Source: Terasakiispira papahanaumokuakeensis
GTDB lineage: Bacteria > Pseudomonadota > Gammaproteobacteria > Pseudomonadales > Halomonadaceae
Assembly: GCF_001709345.1 (NCBI RefSeq)
Contig: NZ_MDTQ01000001.1
Location: 2,080,584 to 2,144,583, forward strand
DNA length: 64,000 nt
Direction: 5' to 3'
Part shown: piece after piece, positions 39,084 to 48,546 of the stretch
How the letters are laid out: every line of letters begins with the position of its first letter
Position numbering within the stretch: position 1 is the stretch's first letter
Notes under the pieces: model-generated
Told to the model about the DNA's origin: nothing
What the model saw: only the letters and a program-made list of their open reading frames with translations
Databases searched by the model: none
Made by a program: the position numbers and the translations under genes

Positions 39084-41048
39084 ATGACCACTTCATTGAC
39101 AGAATACCCACTTTGGCAGCCGAGTCATCAATATATCCAGCATAGCCAAATGCAACGATTTATGGATAAAGCTAATCAGCATTATGGCCTGAACCTAACC
39201 CACTACGATGACTTATACCAATGGAGTGTCGAACATCATCAATCTTTTTGGGCTATGGTATGGGAATTTGGCGGCGTAGTGGCTGGCGAACAAGGTGCCA
39301 AGGCACTTATTGATGAATCTAAAATGCCAGGAGCTCAATGGTTTCCCGAAGCCCGCCTCAATTTCGCCGCCAATTTATTGCGTCATCACGGCAACAAAAA
39401 TGCCATTATCAGCCTGCAAGAAGATGGACAGCGAACTTCACTAAGTCGGGATCAACTCTATCAACAAGTGGCCCAGCTCGCACTGGCTCTAGTCAAAGCC
39501 GGTGTGAATAAGGGAGACCGGGTGGCGGGCTTTGTGCCCAACTGCCATTATGCCGTCATTGCCATGCTTGCCAGCGCCAGTTTGGGCGCAATCTGGACAT
39601 CCTGCTCACCAGATTTCGGTTTTAATGGTGTACTGGATCGCTTCGGTCAAACAGCGCCCAAAGTTCTTTTCGCCTGTGATGGCTATCGCTACGGCGGCAA
39701 AACAATAGATACCCGCGACCGGATAGCCCAAATTGCGACCTCTTTACCGAGTCTGGAACAGGTGGTCATACTGCCCTACCTCTCCCCGCAGCCCAACATC
39801 ACTCAAATTCAAAACGCGGTTCACTGGGATGACTTTATCTGTCGAGAAGCTCGCGAGATTGATTTCGCCGAACTCCCTTTTGATCATCCGCTTTACATCA
39901 TGTACTCATCAGGCACGACTGGCGAGCCTAAATGCATCGTGCATGGTGCAGGGGGCACGCTGCTTCAGCATTTAAAAGAACACCTTCTTCACACCAACCT
40001 CTGCGCAGATGATGTCATTTTCTATTACACCACCTGTGGTTGGATGATGTGGAACTGGCTGGTATCAGCGCTGGCCACAGGGGCGACGCTAGTGCTATTT
40101 GATGGTTCACCTTTTGAACCTGAGCCAAAACGCTTATGGGATATGGCAGAACAAGAAGGCGTCACTGTGTTTGGCAGCAGTGCCAAATATATCGCCGCCT
40201 GCGAGAAAGCCGGGTTAAAACCGATAGCAACCCATGACTTATCAAAACTAAAGGCGCTCTTGTCTACGGGCTCGCCTCTGGCTCACGAGTCATTTGATTA
40301 TGTGTATCGTGATATCAAAGAAGATGTACTACTCGCCTCGATTTCAGGTGGCACCGATATTGTTTCCTGCTTTGCTCTAGGCTGTCCCATTCGCCCCGTC
40401 TACCGCGGAGAGCTGCAGTGCCGTGGTCTAGGAATGGCCGTTGAAGTATACGATGATGAGGGGCACCCAGTATCACAAGAAAAAGGAGAACTGGTTTGCA
40501 CCAAGCCCTTCCCCAGCATGCCCATTGGTTTTTGGAACGACCCTCATGGCCAACGTTATCATAGTGCCTATTTTGAACGTTTTCCGGGGGTATGGGCCCA
40601 CGGTGACTATGCCGAAATCACGGCCCATGACGGCATCATTATTCATGGCCGTTCTGATGCGGTATTGAATCCTGGTGGTGTGCGTATCGGTACTGCTGAA
40701 ATTTATCGACAAGTCGAAAAAGTGGATGAAGTTCTCGAAGCATTATGTATTGGGCAAGAATGGCAAGATGATGTCCGAGTGGTGCTCTTTGTTCGTTTAA
40801 AAGAAGGCTACACACTGAACGAAGATCTCAGCCGAAAAATCAAAGACACCATACGCGCAGAAACGACACCACGTCATGTGCCTGCTCGAGTCATTCAAGT
40901 CGCCGATATCCCTAGGACATTATCGGGCAAAATTGTCGAATTAGCGGTACGTGAAGTTGTTCATGGCCGACCGGTTAAAAACAAAGAAGCGCTGGCTAAC
41001 CCTGAGGCACTCAAGCATTTTGAGCAACATCCCAAACTACAGGATTGA
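39084..41048 (+). CDS. acetoacetate-CoA ligase (acetoacetyl-CoA synthetase)
   Basis: 654 aa ANL-superfamily enzyme. AMP-binding signature YIMYSSGTTGEPKCIVHGAGGTLLQH, adenylation motif GGTDIVSCFALG, hinge HGRSDAVLNPGGVRIGTAEIY and the catalytic Lys in PRTLSGKIVELAV. The N-terminal WSVEHHQSFWAMVWEFGG is the acetoacetyl-CoA synthetase cap. It activates acetoacetate, for example from ketone or PHB breakdown. It appears to be a single-gene unit. Confidence 0.93.
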   Translation: MTTSLTEYPLWQPSHQYIQHSQMQRFMDKANQHYGLNLTHYDDLYQWSVEHHQSFWAMVWEFGGVVAGEQGAKALIDESKMPGAQWFPEARLNFAANLLRHHGNKNAIISLQEDGQRTSLSRDQLYQQVAQLALALVKAGVNKGDRVAGFVPNCHYAVIAMLASASLGAIWTSCSPDFGFNGVLDRFGQTAPKVLFACDGYRYGGKTIDTRDRIAQIATSLPSLEQVVILPYLSPQPNITQIQNAVHWDDFICREAREIDFAELPFDHPLYIMYSSGTTGEPKCIVHGAGGTLLQHLKEHLLHTNLCADDVIFYYTTCGWMMWNWLVSALATGATLVLFDGSPFEPEPKRLWDMAEQEGVTVFGSSAKYIAACEKAGLKPIATHDLSKLKALLSTGSPLAHESFDYVYRDIKEDVLLASISGGTDIVSCFALGCPIRPVYRGELQCRGLGMAVEVYDDEGHPVSQEKGELVCTKPFPSMPIGFWNDPHGQRYHSAYFERFPGVWAHGDYAEITAHDGIIIHGRSDAVLNPGGVRIGTAEIYRQVEKVDEVLEALCIGQEWQDDVRVVLFVRLKEGYTLNEDLSRKIKDTIRAETTPRHVPARVIQVADIPRTLSGKIVELAVREVVHGRPVKNKEALANPEALKHFEQHPKLQD

Positions 41049-41225
41049 TCACATCAGATCAGGAAGAATAAGAGGGTTCCGGAAATAAAAAGTGTCGTAA
41101 ATAAAAACACGGCAATAAAACAACAGGCGTGCCTATATCAGCTGACAAGATCATGCCGGCATGATGAAATGGAACAAGATTGAAATCAAAACGGCTGCAA
41201 ACAGAACCGCCGACAGGAGAATCTC

Positions 41226-43958
41226 ATGCCCATGCTGCGTCGACGGCGCTGGCTATTAATTGCCTTATTATTGCCACTATTACTGCTGCTACTGGCAATA
41301 CTCAGCAGTAATTTGTGGATACCACGTTTATTGACCTATCTTGGGCAAGATTGGCAAGTCAAAGTTGAGCAGAGTGATCTACAGCTCTGGAAGGGGCGTT
41401 GGCAATTATCAGGCTTACAGGCGGGCCGCAGCGAAACCCCCATCACCTTAAGCCGAATCACACTGGATTGGTCTTGGGCTGATTTGTGGCGCCAACGCTT
41501 GAGCATGGGGGTTCAACTGGGCGATATTCATTTACCGCTAGATCCCGATGCACTCACACTAGGTGGCTGGACAATAGCGCAGTGGCAAGCGCCACTACAA
41601 GCGGAACAGACAGCCCAAGGCCCAACAGACCAGGGCACAGAAGTTGATACAACACCGTCCAATAAATGGCAGTTCAAGTTAACGGGCTTCGAACTTCAAC
41701 AGCTCGCCATAGAACTCCCAAAAGAACGATGGCCCGAGGCGCCCCTGTTAACCCCACTCAGCACAGGAGGATGGGTGAGCACCCATCCAAATGATCCAGT
41801 GCCCTTCCATTTAACGCTGTTACAGCACCCAGAGGCTTATTTAGATCTCCAAGGTGAAGTTCGCCTCGCCACGTTAAAAGGCTCGGGGGATATCAAATTC
41901 CATCACCTTGATCTCGCACCATGGCTGAAGAAATTCACGCTCCCCCTCGAACAAGGCCTTTTGGATGGCAATCTCAATGTACAAACACAATGGTTAGCCC
42001 CCTCTCAGCAAGCCTCGGTTCAAATCAAGTCAGACCTGAAGCTAAGCCAACTGTCAGGCCACTTTCCAGCGCCCCTTCAGCAAGCCCATCTAGCCCAACT
42101 GAGATGGCAAGGGCAAGCGCAATGGACACCTCAAGACAATGATGTCCTCCAAATACAAGGGCGTCTCAGCACACAGGCTTTTCAAAATGAAATCAGTCAA
42201 TGGGGAGCCGCTTCTTGGGAAGGTCGCAGCCGTTGGAATGGGCAAACCGAGGCTGGACTAAAAAGCATTGATATTGATGGCGTATTAACCGCTCATGATT
42301 TAAAAACACGGTATGTCGTCGATCAGCAGCCGATCACAGGACAGCTCGATACATTGCACTGGGCTCAGCACCATGCATCTGGCACCCAGGAGTTCTCCGG
42401 TAGCTTACGTATTACCGGGCTTAAAACAACGGTAACACCAGCCGCATTGAGCTTGAATCAAATACAGATTCCACACTTCCAACTAACCCCGGAATCACTC
42501 GATGTGGATCAGATGGCCCTGGAACAACTCAAGGTCTACCCCGAAGATCAAGACTCAGCGTTGCATCAACTTGACCAAGTACAACTTCAGCAGATTCAAC
42601 TGAATTGGGTCCAGCATGAGGCCAAAGTTGAGGGCATTCTTTTAGGTGCAGCCCATCATGAACTGACTTTAAATGCCCAAAACCAGTTGATTCCCTGGCA
42701 ACCTTGGGCGACTCAATGGCAATCACAATTCAATAGTGACCGCCAACCACAGCCCGCACCAACTCAGCCACTGCAGTCAGACAGTACAACAGCGGTCACG
42801 GCGACTGAAAATGAAGCCACTGATAATCGTACAGAGACAGCGCCATGGCACTGGCAAGTTGGCCGTATTCAAATCACCGCACCGTGGCAAATCAAACTCA
42901 ATAACCAGGCGCTCAAACGTCCCTGGCAAACGCAACTTAGTATCGATAAAGCCCACATAGGACCACTCGACTCAACGCAATCCCCCGCTAACTTCGATAT
43001 CGACGCACGCCTGGATCAGGAAGCCCATATTCAACTCACGGGACAATTCCAACCCCGTGACCGTCATACGACGTTGAATGCCGATATTAAAGGGCTCGAT
43101 GCAGCTTCCATCACACCCTATAGCGAAACCTATGCAGGTCTAGAGATCAATAATGGACGCTTCAATGTCGATGTTTCACTCAAACAACAAGGTGAAGCCA
43201 TAGAAGGGCGCGCCATTGTAGATCTCTATAGTCTAGACGCAAAACCTATCTCAGAAGCTGACGCGAGCCGTCTAAAGCGCTTGCTCAATATGCCCGTCAG
43301 TAGCTTGATTGACGTGCTTGAAGATGACCAACGACATATCCATCTGGAGCTTCCCATTCACAAAACAGCCAACAGCACCAATGTCGGCTTATCCGATGTC
43401 ATTTTATTGGCCACTCGAAGAGCGGCAGAGCAAGCGACGATGTTTTATTTAGGCCAAATGCTGCAACCTTGGGCGACCGTCTATACCGTGGGTAAGTTTG
43501 CTTATAACCAAACGGAGAAAATGCTCCGAGTAGATTTACCCCCACTGGCCTTTACGCCTGCGACAACGGCATTAACCTCTGCCCATCGACAGTACCTCGA
43601 TCAAGTCACACAGGTGCTGAATGAACGTCATTCTCTCGGGTTACATTTATGCGCGGGTATTGGCCAGCAAGAAGCACTTCTATTAACAGCATTAGCCGAC
43701 CCGGCTCAGGCAACAGATAAGACAAAAGCACTCATTCAAGCGCTTCAACCGATTGAAGAAGCCCGCCAAAACCTCGACAAAGCACCCAAAATCAAAGCTG
43801 AAGCCACAGCCAGCGAATGGTCACGTTTACGGATGCAACACGCTCGAAGCGCGCTGGTTGATCGAGGGATTTCACCAGAGAGGCTGTTCTTTTGCACCCA
43901 GCCAGGCCAACAGCAGCCCCAAGAAGAGAGTCACCTCACGATAAAACTTCAGGACTAA
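41226..43958 (+). CDS. DUF748 AsmA-like protein with OmpA-like tail
   Basis: 910 aa. One membrane helix near 8-28 (WLLIALLLPLLLLLLAILSS), then long beta-rich repeats as in AsmA/TamB bridge-like proteins (SLKQQGEAIEGRAIVDLYSLDAKPIS, LRVDLPPLAFTP). The last 150 residues resemble an OmpA-type domain (LDQVTQVLNERHSLGLHLCAG … MQHARSALVDRGISPERLFF). Envelope role, possibly lipid transfer, inferred from fold only. AGGAGA precedes the ATG. Confidence 0.85.
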   Translation: MPMLRRRRWLLIALLLPLLLLLLAILSSNLWIPRLLTYLGQDWQVKVEQSDLQLWKGRWQLSGLQAGRSETPITLSRITLDWSWADLWRQRLSMGVQLGDIHLPLDPDALTLGGWTIAQWQAPLQAEQTAQGPTDQGTEVDTTPSNKWQFKLTGFELQQLAIELPKERWPEAPLLTPLSTGGWVSTHPNDPVPFHLTLLQHPEAYLDLQGEVRLATLKGSGDIKFHHLDLAPWLKKFTLPLEQGLLDGNLNVQTQWLAPSQQASVQIKSDLKLSQLSGHFPAPLQQAHLAQLRWQGQAQWTPQDNDVLQIQGRLSTQAFQNEISQWGAASWEGRSRWNGQTEAGLKSIDIDGVLTAHDLKTRYVVDQQPITGQLDTLHWAQHHASGTQEFSGSLRITGLKTTVTPAALSLNQIQIPHFQLTPESLDVDQMALEQLKVYPEDQDSALHQLDQVQLQQIQLNWVQHEAKVEGILLGAAHHELTLNAQNQLIPWQPWATQWQSQFNSDRQPQPAPTQPLQSDSTTAVTATENEATDNRTETAPWHWQVGRIQITAPWQIKLNNQALKRPWQTQLSIDKAHIGPLDSTQSPANFDIDARLDQEAHIQLTGQFQPRDRHTTLNADIKGLDAASITPYSETYAGLEINNGRFNVDVSLKQQGEAIEGRAIVDLYSLDAKPISEADASRLKRLLNMPVSSLIDVLEDDQRHIHLELPIHKTANSTNVGLSDVILLATRRAAEQATMFYLGQMLQPWATVYTVGKFAYNQTEKMLRVDLPPLAFTPATTALTSAHRQYLDQVTQVLNERHSLGLHLCAGIGQQEALLLTALADPAQATDKTKALIQALQPIEEARQNLDKAPKIKAEATASEWSRLRMQHARSALVDRGISPERLFFCTQPGQQQPQEESHLTIKLQD

Positions 43959-43973
43959 AGGGCAGCCGATGCT

Positions 43974-44021
43974 CATCACATAACAGCGTCATCACATAAC
44001 AACGCCATCACAACACCATTA
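43974..44021. repeat. imperfect 16-bp tandem repeats
   Basis: The unit CATCACATAACAGCGT recurs imperfectly about three times directly after the DUF748 stop codon. Confidence 0.55.
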
Positions 44022-44031
44022 CCACAACATG

Positions 44032-44076
44032 CTGATTAACCCTTCGGGGGCCCCCTTCCCCGAGAGGTTAATCAGC
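44032..44076. terminator. large inverted repeat between convergent genes
   Basis: GCTGATTAACC (44032-44042) pairs with GGTTAATCAGC (44066-44076). Inside, after two mismatches, TCGGGG pairs with CCCCGA. There is no T-run. It ends at the gspN stop region and probably acts for both genes. Confidence 0.55.
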
Positions 44077-44077
44077 A

Positions 44078-44833
44078 CTAACGGCCGACGGTCCTAAAAC
44101 GCTTATGGAAGTGACCCTGAGCATCGGGTGAGAGCCAAGCTCGCAGAGGTTCAATGAGGGGATGATCATGAGATTGCGCTGAGACCCAACCGTTGAGCGA
44201 CCATTGCCAGGTGTTCAGCTCAAGCTGCCGTCCAGAAACCGACATCTTCAGCGTATCATCCTCTTGAACCATCGCATCTAGCGACCAACGACTATGCTCG
44301 AGACACCCCAACGCAACATCAATACGCGGAAACAATTCCTTATGTTGTCCCGGCCAAACAATCTTCAAGGGAGTCCAAGCGGTCTGGCCCTGCGTAACTT
44401 TACGACACTGAACGCCCATCCCAGAGACATCCATTTGGCCTTCTGCGATACCGACCAGCTGCACGCCCCAAGCGCGAGTATCGATCCATCGCATATCACC
44501 ATTTGAGAATATTAAGCGCCACCGGTCTCCACCTTGCCAATCGAGATGCCCAACCCAGGGCGATGCTTGAGTAGTCCCCAGCTGCCAGTTTAATCGCTGA
44601 TGCCAGGGATCCAACTGCCACTGCCAAGGACCAATGCGCGTGCCCAAAATCATCAATTGCGACGCCGTACCAGACCACAAAGAACCGGTAACACCATGAA
44701 TGCGCCAGCCGGGAGGTAATTGTTGATTCAACCAGGGTGTCCACATCTTCAACGGCCAACACAACACCAGCCCTAACAACAACACACTCGCAACAGCGAC
44801 AGCTAACAGCCATTTAAGATAACGCTTCGTCAT
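44078..44833 (-). CDS. GspN-like (type II secretion protein N) protein
   Basis: 251 aa. One N-terminal membrane helix (WLLAVAVASVLLLGLVLCWPL), then the T2SSN pattern PPGWRIHGVTGSLWSGTASQL and a beta-rich periplasmic domain with two Cys (VQCRKV, LGCLEH). GspN is an inner-membrane component near the secretin of type II secretion. No other gsp gene is in the window. It overlaps the upstream DsbA-like gene by ATGA. Confidence 0.75.
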   Translation of the reverse strand: MTKRYLKWLLAVAVASVLLLGLVLCWPLKMWTPWLNQQLPPGWRIHGVTGSLWSGTASQLMILGTRIGPWQWQLDPWHQRLNWQLGTTQASPWVGHLDWQGGDRWRLIFSNGDMRWIDTRAWGVQLVGIAEGQMDVSGMGVQCRKVTQGQTAWTPLKIVWPGQHKELFPRIDVALGCLEHSRWSLDAMVQEDDTLKMSVSGRQLELNTWQWSLNGWVSAQSHDHPLIEPLRAWLSPDAQGHFHKRFRTVGR

Positions 44834-45486
44834 ACGTTCGCCGCGTCATTTAAGGCCTGAACAAATTCTTCGACTGAAAGCGCACCCTGTAACCAATGAT
44901 GTTCATTAATAATCCAAGCCGGTACCGAGGTGATGCCCATCTCATGCAGACGTTGATGATTAGCCTGCACCGCATCTCGGCCTATATCACTATCAATAAT
45001 GGCTAATGCTTCTTCGGTATCCAACCCCGCTTGCACAACCGCCGTCAGTAACACTTCCGGAGAGCAAGGATCATCGCCATCTTCAAAGTAATGTTCAAAC
45101 AGTGCTTCTTGAAGCGCCGTTTGAGCCTCTGGCCCAGCAGTCGCCCCGGCCCATAACAGTAAACGGTGGGCATCAAAAGTATTATAAACTCGCTTTACCC
45201 GCTCATAATCAATCGGAACGCCCACCAGCGCAGCTTGCGCTTCAATTTCTTGTCGTACCGCTTGGCGTAATGAATCATTGTGCGCTAGCACACGATACAA
45301 ATAATCTTCAAGTAACTCACCGCCCGATGGCATATCAGGGTTTAACTCATAGGCATGCCAATAAATCGTCGCATCAACTTGACCTTCCAGTTGTTTCAAT
45401 GCCTGCTTAAGCGCGCCATAACCGACATAACACCAAGGACACACAATGTCAGACACAATATCAATACGCAGAGCAACGGCAGCCAT
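44830..45486 (-). CDS. DsbA/FrnE-family oxidoreductase
   Basis: 218 aa thioredoxin-fold protein without signal peptide. Active site Cys16-Pro-Trp-Cys19 (DIVCPWCYVG), cis-Pro in TSVPAWIINEH, and the helical insert with SPEVLL. FrnE-type enzymes act in the cytoplasm as disulfide isomerases. ATG at 45486 is favoured by a GGAG 6 nt upstream. It overlaps gspN by 4 bases, an unexpected pairing. Confidence 0.88.
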   Translation of the reverse strand: MAAVALRIDIVSDIVCPWCYVGYGALKQALKQLEGQVDATIYWHAYELNPDMPSGGELLEDYLYRVLAHNDSLRQAVRQEIEAQAALVGVPIDYERVKRVYNTFDAHRLLLWAGATAGPEAQTALQEALFEHYFEDGDDPCSPEVLLTAVVQAGLDTEEALAIIDSDIGRDAVQANHQRLHEMGITSVPAWIINEHHWLQGALSVEEFVQALNDAANV

Positions 45487-45655
45487 GAAACGCTCCATTC
45501 ATTATCTAAAGAAGGCGGGAAAATTAACCCGTATATGATCCGCCATCACTTGGGGGTTGACCAGTGTCGCGAGTATTTTTTTGCAGATCCCCCATAGTCA
45601 GTGCCATGGCCTCTATCTTCGCCCACCCAACGCCGATCCATATCCTTTCAGAATC

Positions 45656-46561
45656 TCAAAACCTCTTAAGTACACTCGATAAAGCCTGAAAAAAGACCGC
45701 AAGCTTGGCAGGTGGTCGTGACAATGCCCGGAGCAGATAAATATCATCTTCACGCGCTGCAGGGTCGGCAAAAACGGTGACAAGCTGGCCACTGGATACC
45801 GCATGCCCAGTGACCCAAGTCGGTAAATAGATCAGCCCTATTCCCGCTAAGGCAGCTAAAAGCTGTGCTTCAAAGTCATCACAAGCGAAGACCTGATTGT
45901 CTGTTATCTCAGGTATAAAGCCAGCAGCAGCAAGCCCGCGCCAACATTGCTCAGCAGGGTCGTGACGCTTATCGATCAACCGATGCGCAGCCAGCTCAGC
46001 CAAAGTCGTGGGATAACCTCGACAATGCAAATAAGAGGGGCTAGCACAAATAGACCAACACTGAGTCCCTAAGCGTTGAGCATAGAGTCGACTGTCACTA
46101 AGCGGACCAATGCGAATCACCCCGTCTAGTCGCTCACGCACAGGATCAGTCAACCGTTCACTCAACTCTAACTCAATGCGTAATGCCGGATACTGTTCGA
46201 GCAAAGTAGATAACAATGGCAAGACATGATGACGGCCAAAAGTGGGGAGGCAAGCCACCCGGAGCACACCTCTAGGCTCACCACTCAATGCGGTGATTTC
46301 AGCACGCAAATCCACCAACTCATCCAGTAAAGAGGGCGCTCGCTCAAGCAATAACTCACCGGCATCAGTCAGTGCTAAACCACGTGTGGAGCGCGCGAAA
46401 AGCCGCATGCTGAGCGCGGCTTCCAAGGCATCAATGGATCGCATCACCGACGACGGGGCAATGCCTCGACGAGTGGCCACAGCTGAAAAGCTTCCCGCTC
46501 GAGCGACGGCAATAAAAACTGGTAAGTGTTCAGCATAAGCAATAGAGGTCATATTTTGCAT
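45656..46561 (-). CDS. LysR-family regulator of a divergent MFS gene
   Basis: About 301 aa. N-terminal winged helix (FIAVARAGSFSAVATRRGIAPSSVMRSIDALEAALSMRLFARS) and a LysR substrate domain. It diverges from the MFS gene with about 107 bases between. Possible starts are TTG 46570 (AAGGCG upstream), ATG 46561 and ATG 46552. The choice is uncertain by 3-6 codons. The effector is unknown. Confidence 0.88.
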   Translation of the reverse strand: MQNMTSIAYAEHLPVFIAVARAGSFSAVATRRGIAPSSVMRSIDALEAALSMRLFARSTRGLALTDAGELLLERAPSLLDELVDLRAEITALSGEPRGVLRVACLPTFGRHHVLPLLSTLLEQYPALRIELELSERLTDPVRERLDGVIRIGPLSDSRLYAQRLGTQCWSICASPSYLHCRGYPTTLAELAAHRLIDKRHDPAEQCWRGLAAAGFIPEITDNQVFACDDFEAQLLAALAGIGLIYLPTWVTGHAVSSGQLVTVFADPAAREDDIYLLRALSRPPAKLAVFFQALSSVLKRF

Positions 46562-46668
46562 TCTACGCAAAAGTATTGCGCCTTGGCGAGACGTTCTATA
46601 TCGACACCAACGCTCCTAACATTGCTCGAGCGTCAATGTGACCCAGTTAACTGAACGGAGTTTATGCC

Positions 46669-47865
46669 ATGGCTCAGCCTTCGAGTACTGCTGCGACCTT
46701 ATCCGGGCACGGCATCATCGCATTATCAGCCATCTGCGGTTTTGCGGTAGCCAACCTCTATTATAGTCAGCCGCTACTCCCCCAAATGGCGGCAACCTTT
46801 ACTTCAGATGTGTCAGCACAAGGCGCCATTGCCATGTTGACTCAAGCCGGATACGCCGTCGGATTACTGTTATGGGGACCGCTAGGTGACCGGCTCGACA
46901 GGCGACGGCTAATGACCGTGCTATTGGTGATCAACCTAGCCAGCTTATCACTTTGCGCAACAGCCTCTAGCCTGAGCGGGTTACTGATGGCATGCGTCGC
47001 GATCGGTCTGACAGCAGTAAGCGCACAGATCATTATTCCGGCAGTATCCGGCCTAGTGGATGCCCGTCATCGCGGTCAGGTCATAGGCAAACTGATGAGC
47101 GGTCTATTCGCTGGCACATTATTAGCGCGAACCCTAAGCGGTTTTGTCGCAGCTCATACCAGCTGGCGGACAGTATTTGAATTGGCCGCCATAATCGATG
47201 TTGCCATGATTGGCCTGATCTGGCGTTACTTGCCTGCCACAGAGGCGACTAGCCATTTACCCTATCCCCGGCTGTTATCTTCGCTGTGGCATTTGCTCGT
47301 CAAACAACCATTACTGCAAGAAGCATGCTGTATGGGGTTTCTATTATTTGCTGCATTCAATGTAGTGTGGGCGGCACTCGCATTAATGTTAGCCCAGCCA
47401 CCTTATCACTATGACAGCGAGGCGGTGGGTCTCTTTGGGCTGGTCGGTGCGGTGGGGATACTGGCATCATCAAGCATTGGCAGCCTGACCGATCACTGGG
47501 GCGGACGCAGCGTAGTCACATTGGCTGCGGCACTGATTATGTTAGCCTTCATATGCGTCATAGGATCCAGCCTTCACCTCATATTTCTAATGATTAGCCT
47601 GATCATCCTCGACCTGGGAAGTCGAGCGAATTTAGTCGCTAATCAGACTCGGCTTTATGCGCTTTTACCTGACGCACGCAGTCGCCTCAACACCGTATTC
47701 ATGACCAGTTATTTTTTAGGCGGTGCTGCGGGCTCAGCAATGGGCACATCGGCCGCAGAATGCTGGGGCTGGAATGGCATAGCGGCAACAGGTGTTCTGT
47801 GTGCATTGTTAGCGCTACTGATTGGACATATTTACCGTAAGAAGGTGAACGCCATGGTTGAATGA
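46669..47865 (+). CDS. MFS transporter (drug/efflux type)
   Basis: 398 aa with 12 membrane segments. Starts GIIALSAICGFAVANLYYSQPLLPQMA, contains the MFS loop WGPLGDRLDRRRLM between helices 2 and 3, and ends in a short basic tail. Related to multidrug or sugar/arabinose efflux families. It is presumably controlled by the adjacent divergent LysR. Confidence 0.85.
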   Translation: MAQPSSTAATLSGHGIIALSAICGFAVANLYYSQPLLPQMAATFTSDVSAQGAIAMLTQAGYAVGLLLWGPLGDRLDRRRLMTVLLVINLASLSLCATASSLSGLLMACVAIGLTAVSAQIIIPAVSGLVDARHRGQVIGKLMSGLFAGTLLARTLSGFVAAHTSWRTVFELAAIIDVAMIGLIWRYLPATEATSHLPYPRLLSSLWHLLVKQPLLQEACCMGFLLFAAFNVVWAALALMLAQPPYHYDSEAVGLFGLVGAVGILASSSIGSLTDHWGGRSVVTLAAALIMLAFICVIGSSLHLIFLMISLIILDLGSRANLVANQTRLYALLPDARSRLNTVFMTSYFLGGAAGSAMGTSAAECWGWNGIAATGVLCALLALLIGHIYRKKVNAMVE

Positions 47866-47916
47866 TGTAGACAGACCCAAGGGCTTAACCGAGTACAAGC
47901 GTTATATACGAGGAGA

Positions 47917-48477
47917 TTAGCTAGCCCCTTGCATCAAATGAGCATGCAATAAATCTAGGCCTGGCCGAGACGCGCTATTAAACAAAGGAGTCGGCACTTC
48001 GTACAATTGGCCTATTGGGGCTCCCACTCGCTCTCGACCAGACAGCCCCTCTTCTACATCAAAACCAAATCGCCGCCAAAAATTACGCCGTGCCGCTAGT
48101 GGTTCAAGATCAACTCGACGAGGCTTGCCCAAACGTCCACCCAAAACCACATCAGGATCAATGACCGGCTGTAACGTTGCAATCAGGCTATTCACCAAAA
48201 AAGAGGATACCCCTTGTCCCGACATAGGATTAGGTAAATCATCTTCCGTTAAAGGTGATGTCCCTATTAATCGCTCAATACGTAGCGCCCCTAGCTGGGT
48301 CGGGGTCACTTCAATATGGGCATGACAAACCTGACCTTCAGGTTTGGCACTGAATCGCAGTGCCAACATATCACCTTTTTTACAGCCCGATAACATCACA
48401 ATGCCACCCGGGGTACGAAACTGAGTACGTAACCCATCGACCATTTCTAACAGCCGGACATAATTTTCAGCAGACAT
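47917..48477 (-). CDS. uncharacterised protein with GNAT-like features
   Basis: 186 aa, not recognised. Two stretches recall acetyltransferases: GQGVSSFLVNSLIATLQP (like the GNAT acetyl-CoA loop and following helix) and ARRNFWRRFGFDVE (like the FYxKFGF strand). The usual Q/RxxGxG/A motif is degenerate, so catalysis is doubtful. It starts at ATG 48477 without a strong ribosome binding site. Confidence 0.6.
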   Translation of the reverse strand: MSAENYVRLLEMVDGLRTQFRTPGGIVMLSGCKKGDMLALRFSAKPEGQVCHAHIEVTPTQLGALRIERLIGTSPLTEDDLPNPMSGQGVSSFLVNSLIATLQPVIDPDVVLGGRLGKPRRVDLEPLAARRNFWRRFGFDVEEGLSGRERVGAPIGQLYEVPTPLFNSASRPGLDLLHAHLMQGAS

Positions 48478-48546
48478 TGAGCGTGACCAAGCAGTTTAAC
48501 GAAGGATTAATAAATTATTATATAACGACGTAACGATATAGCGCAC

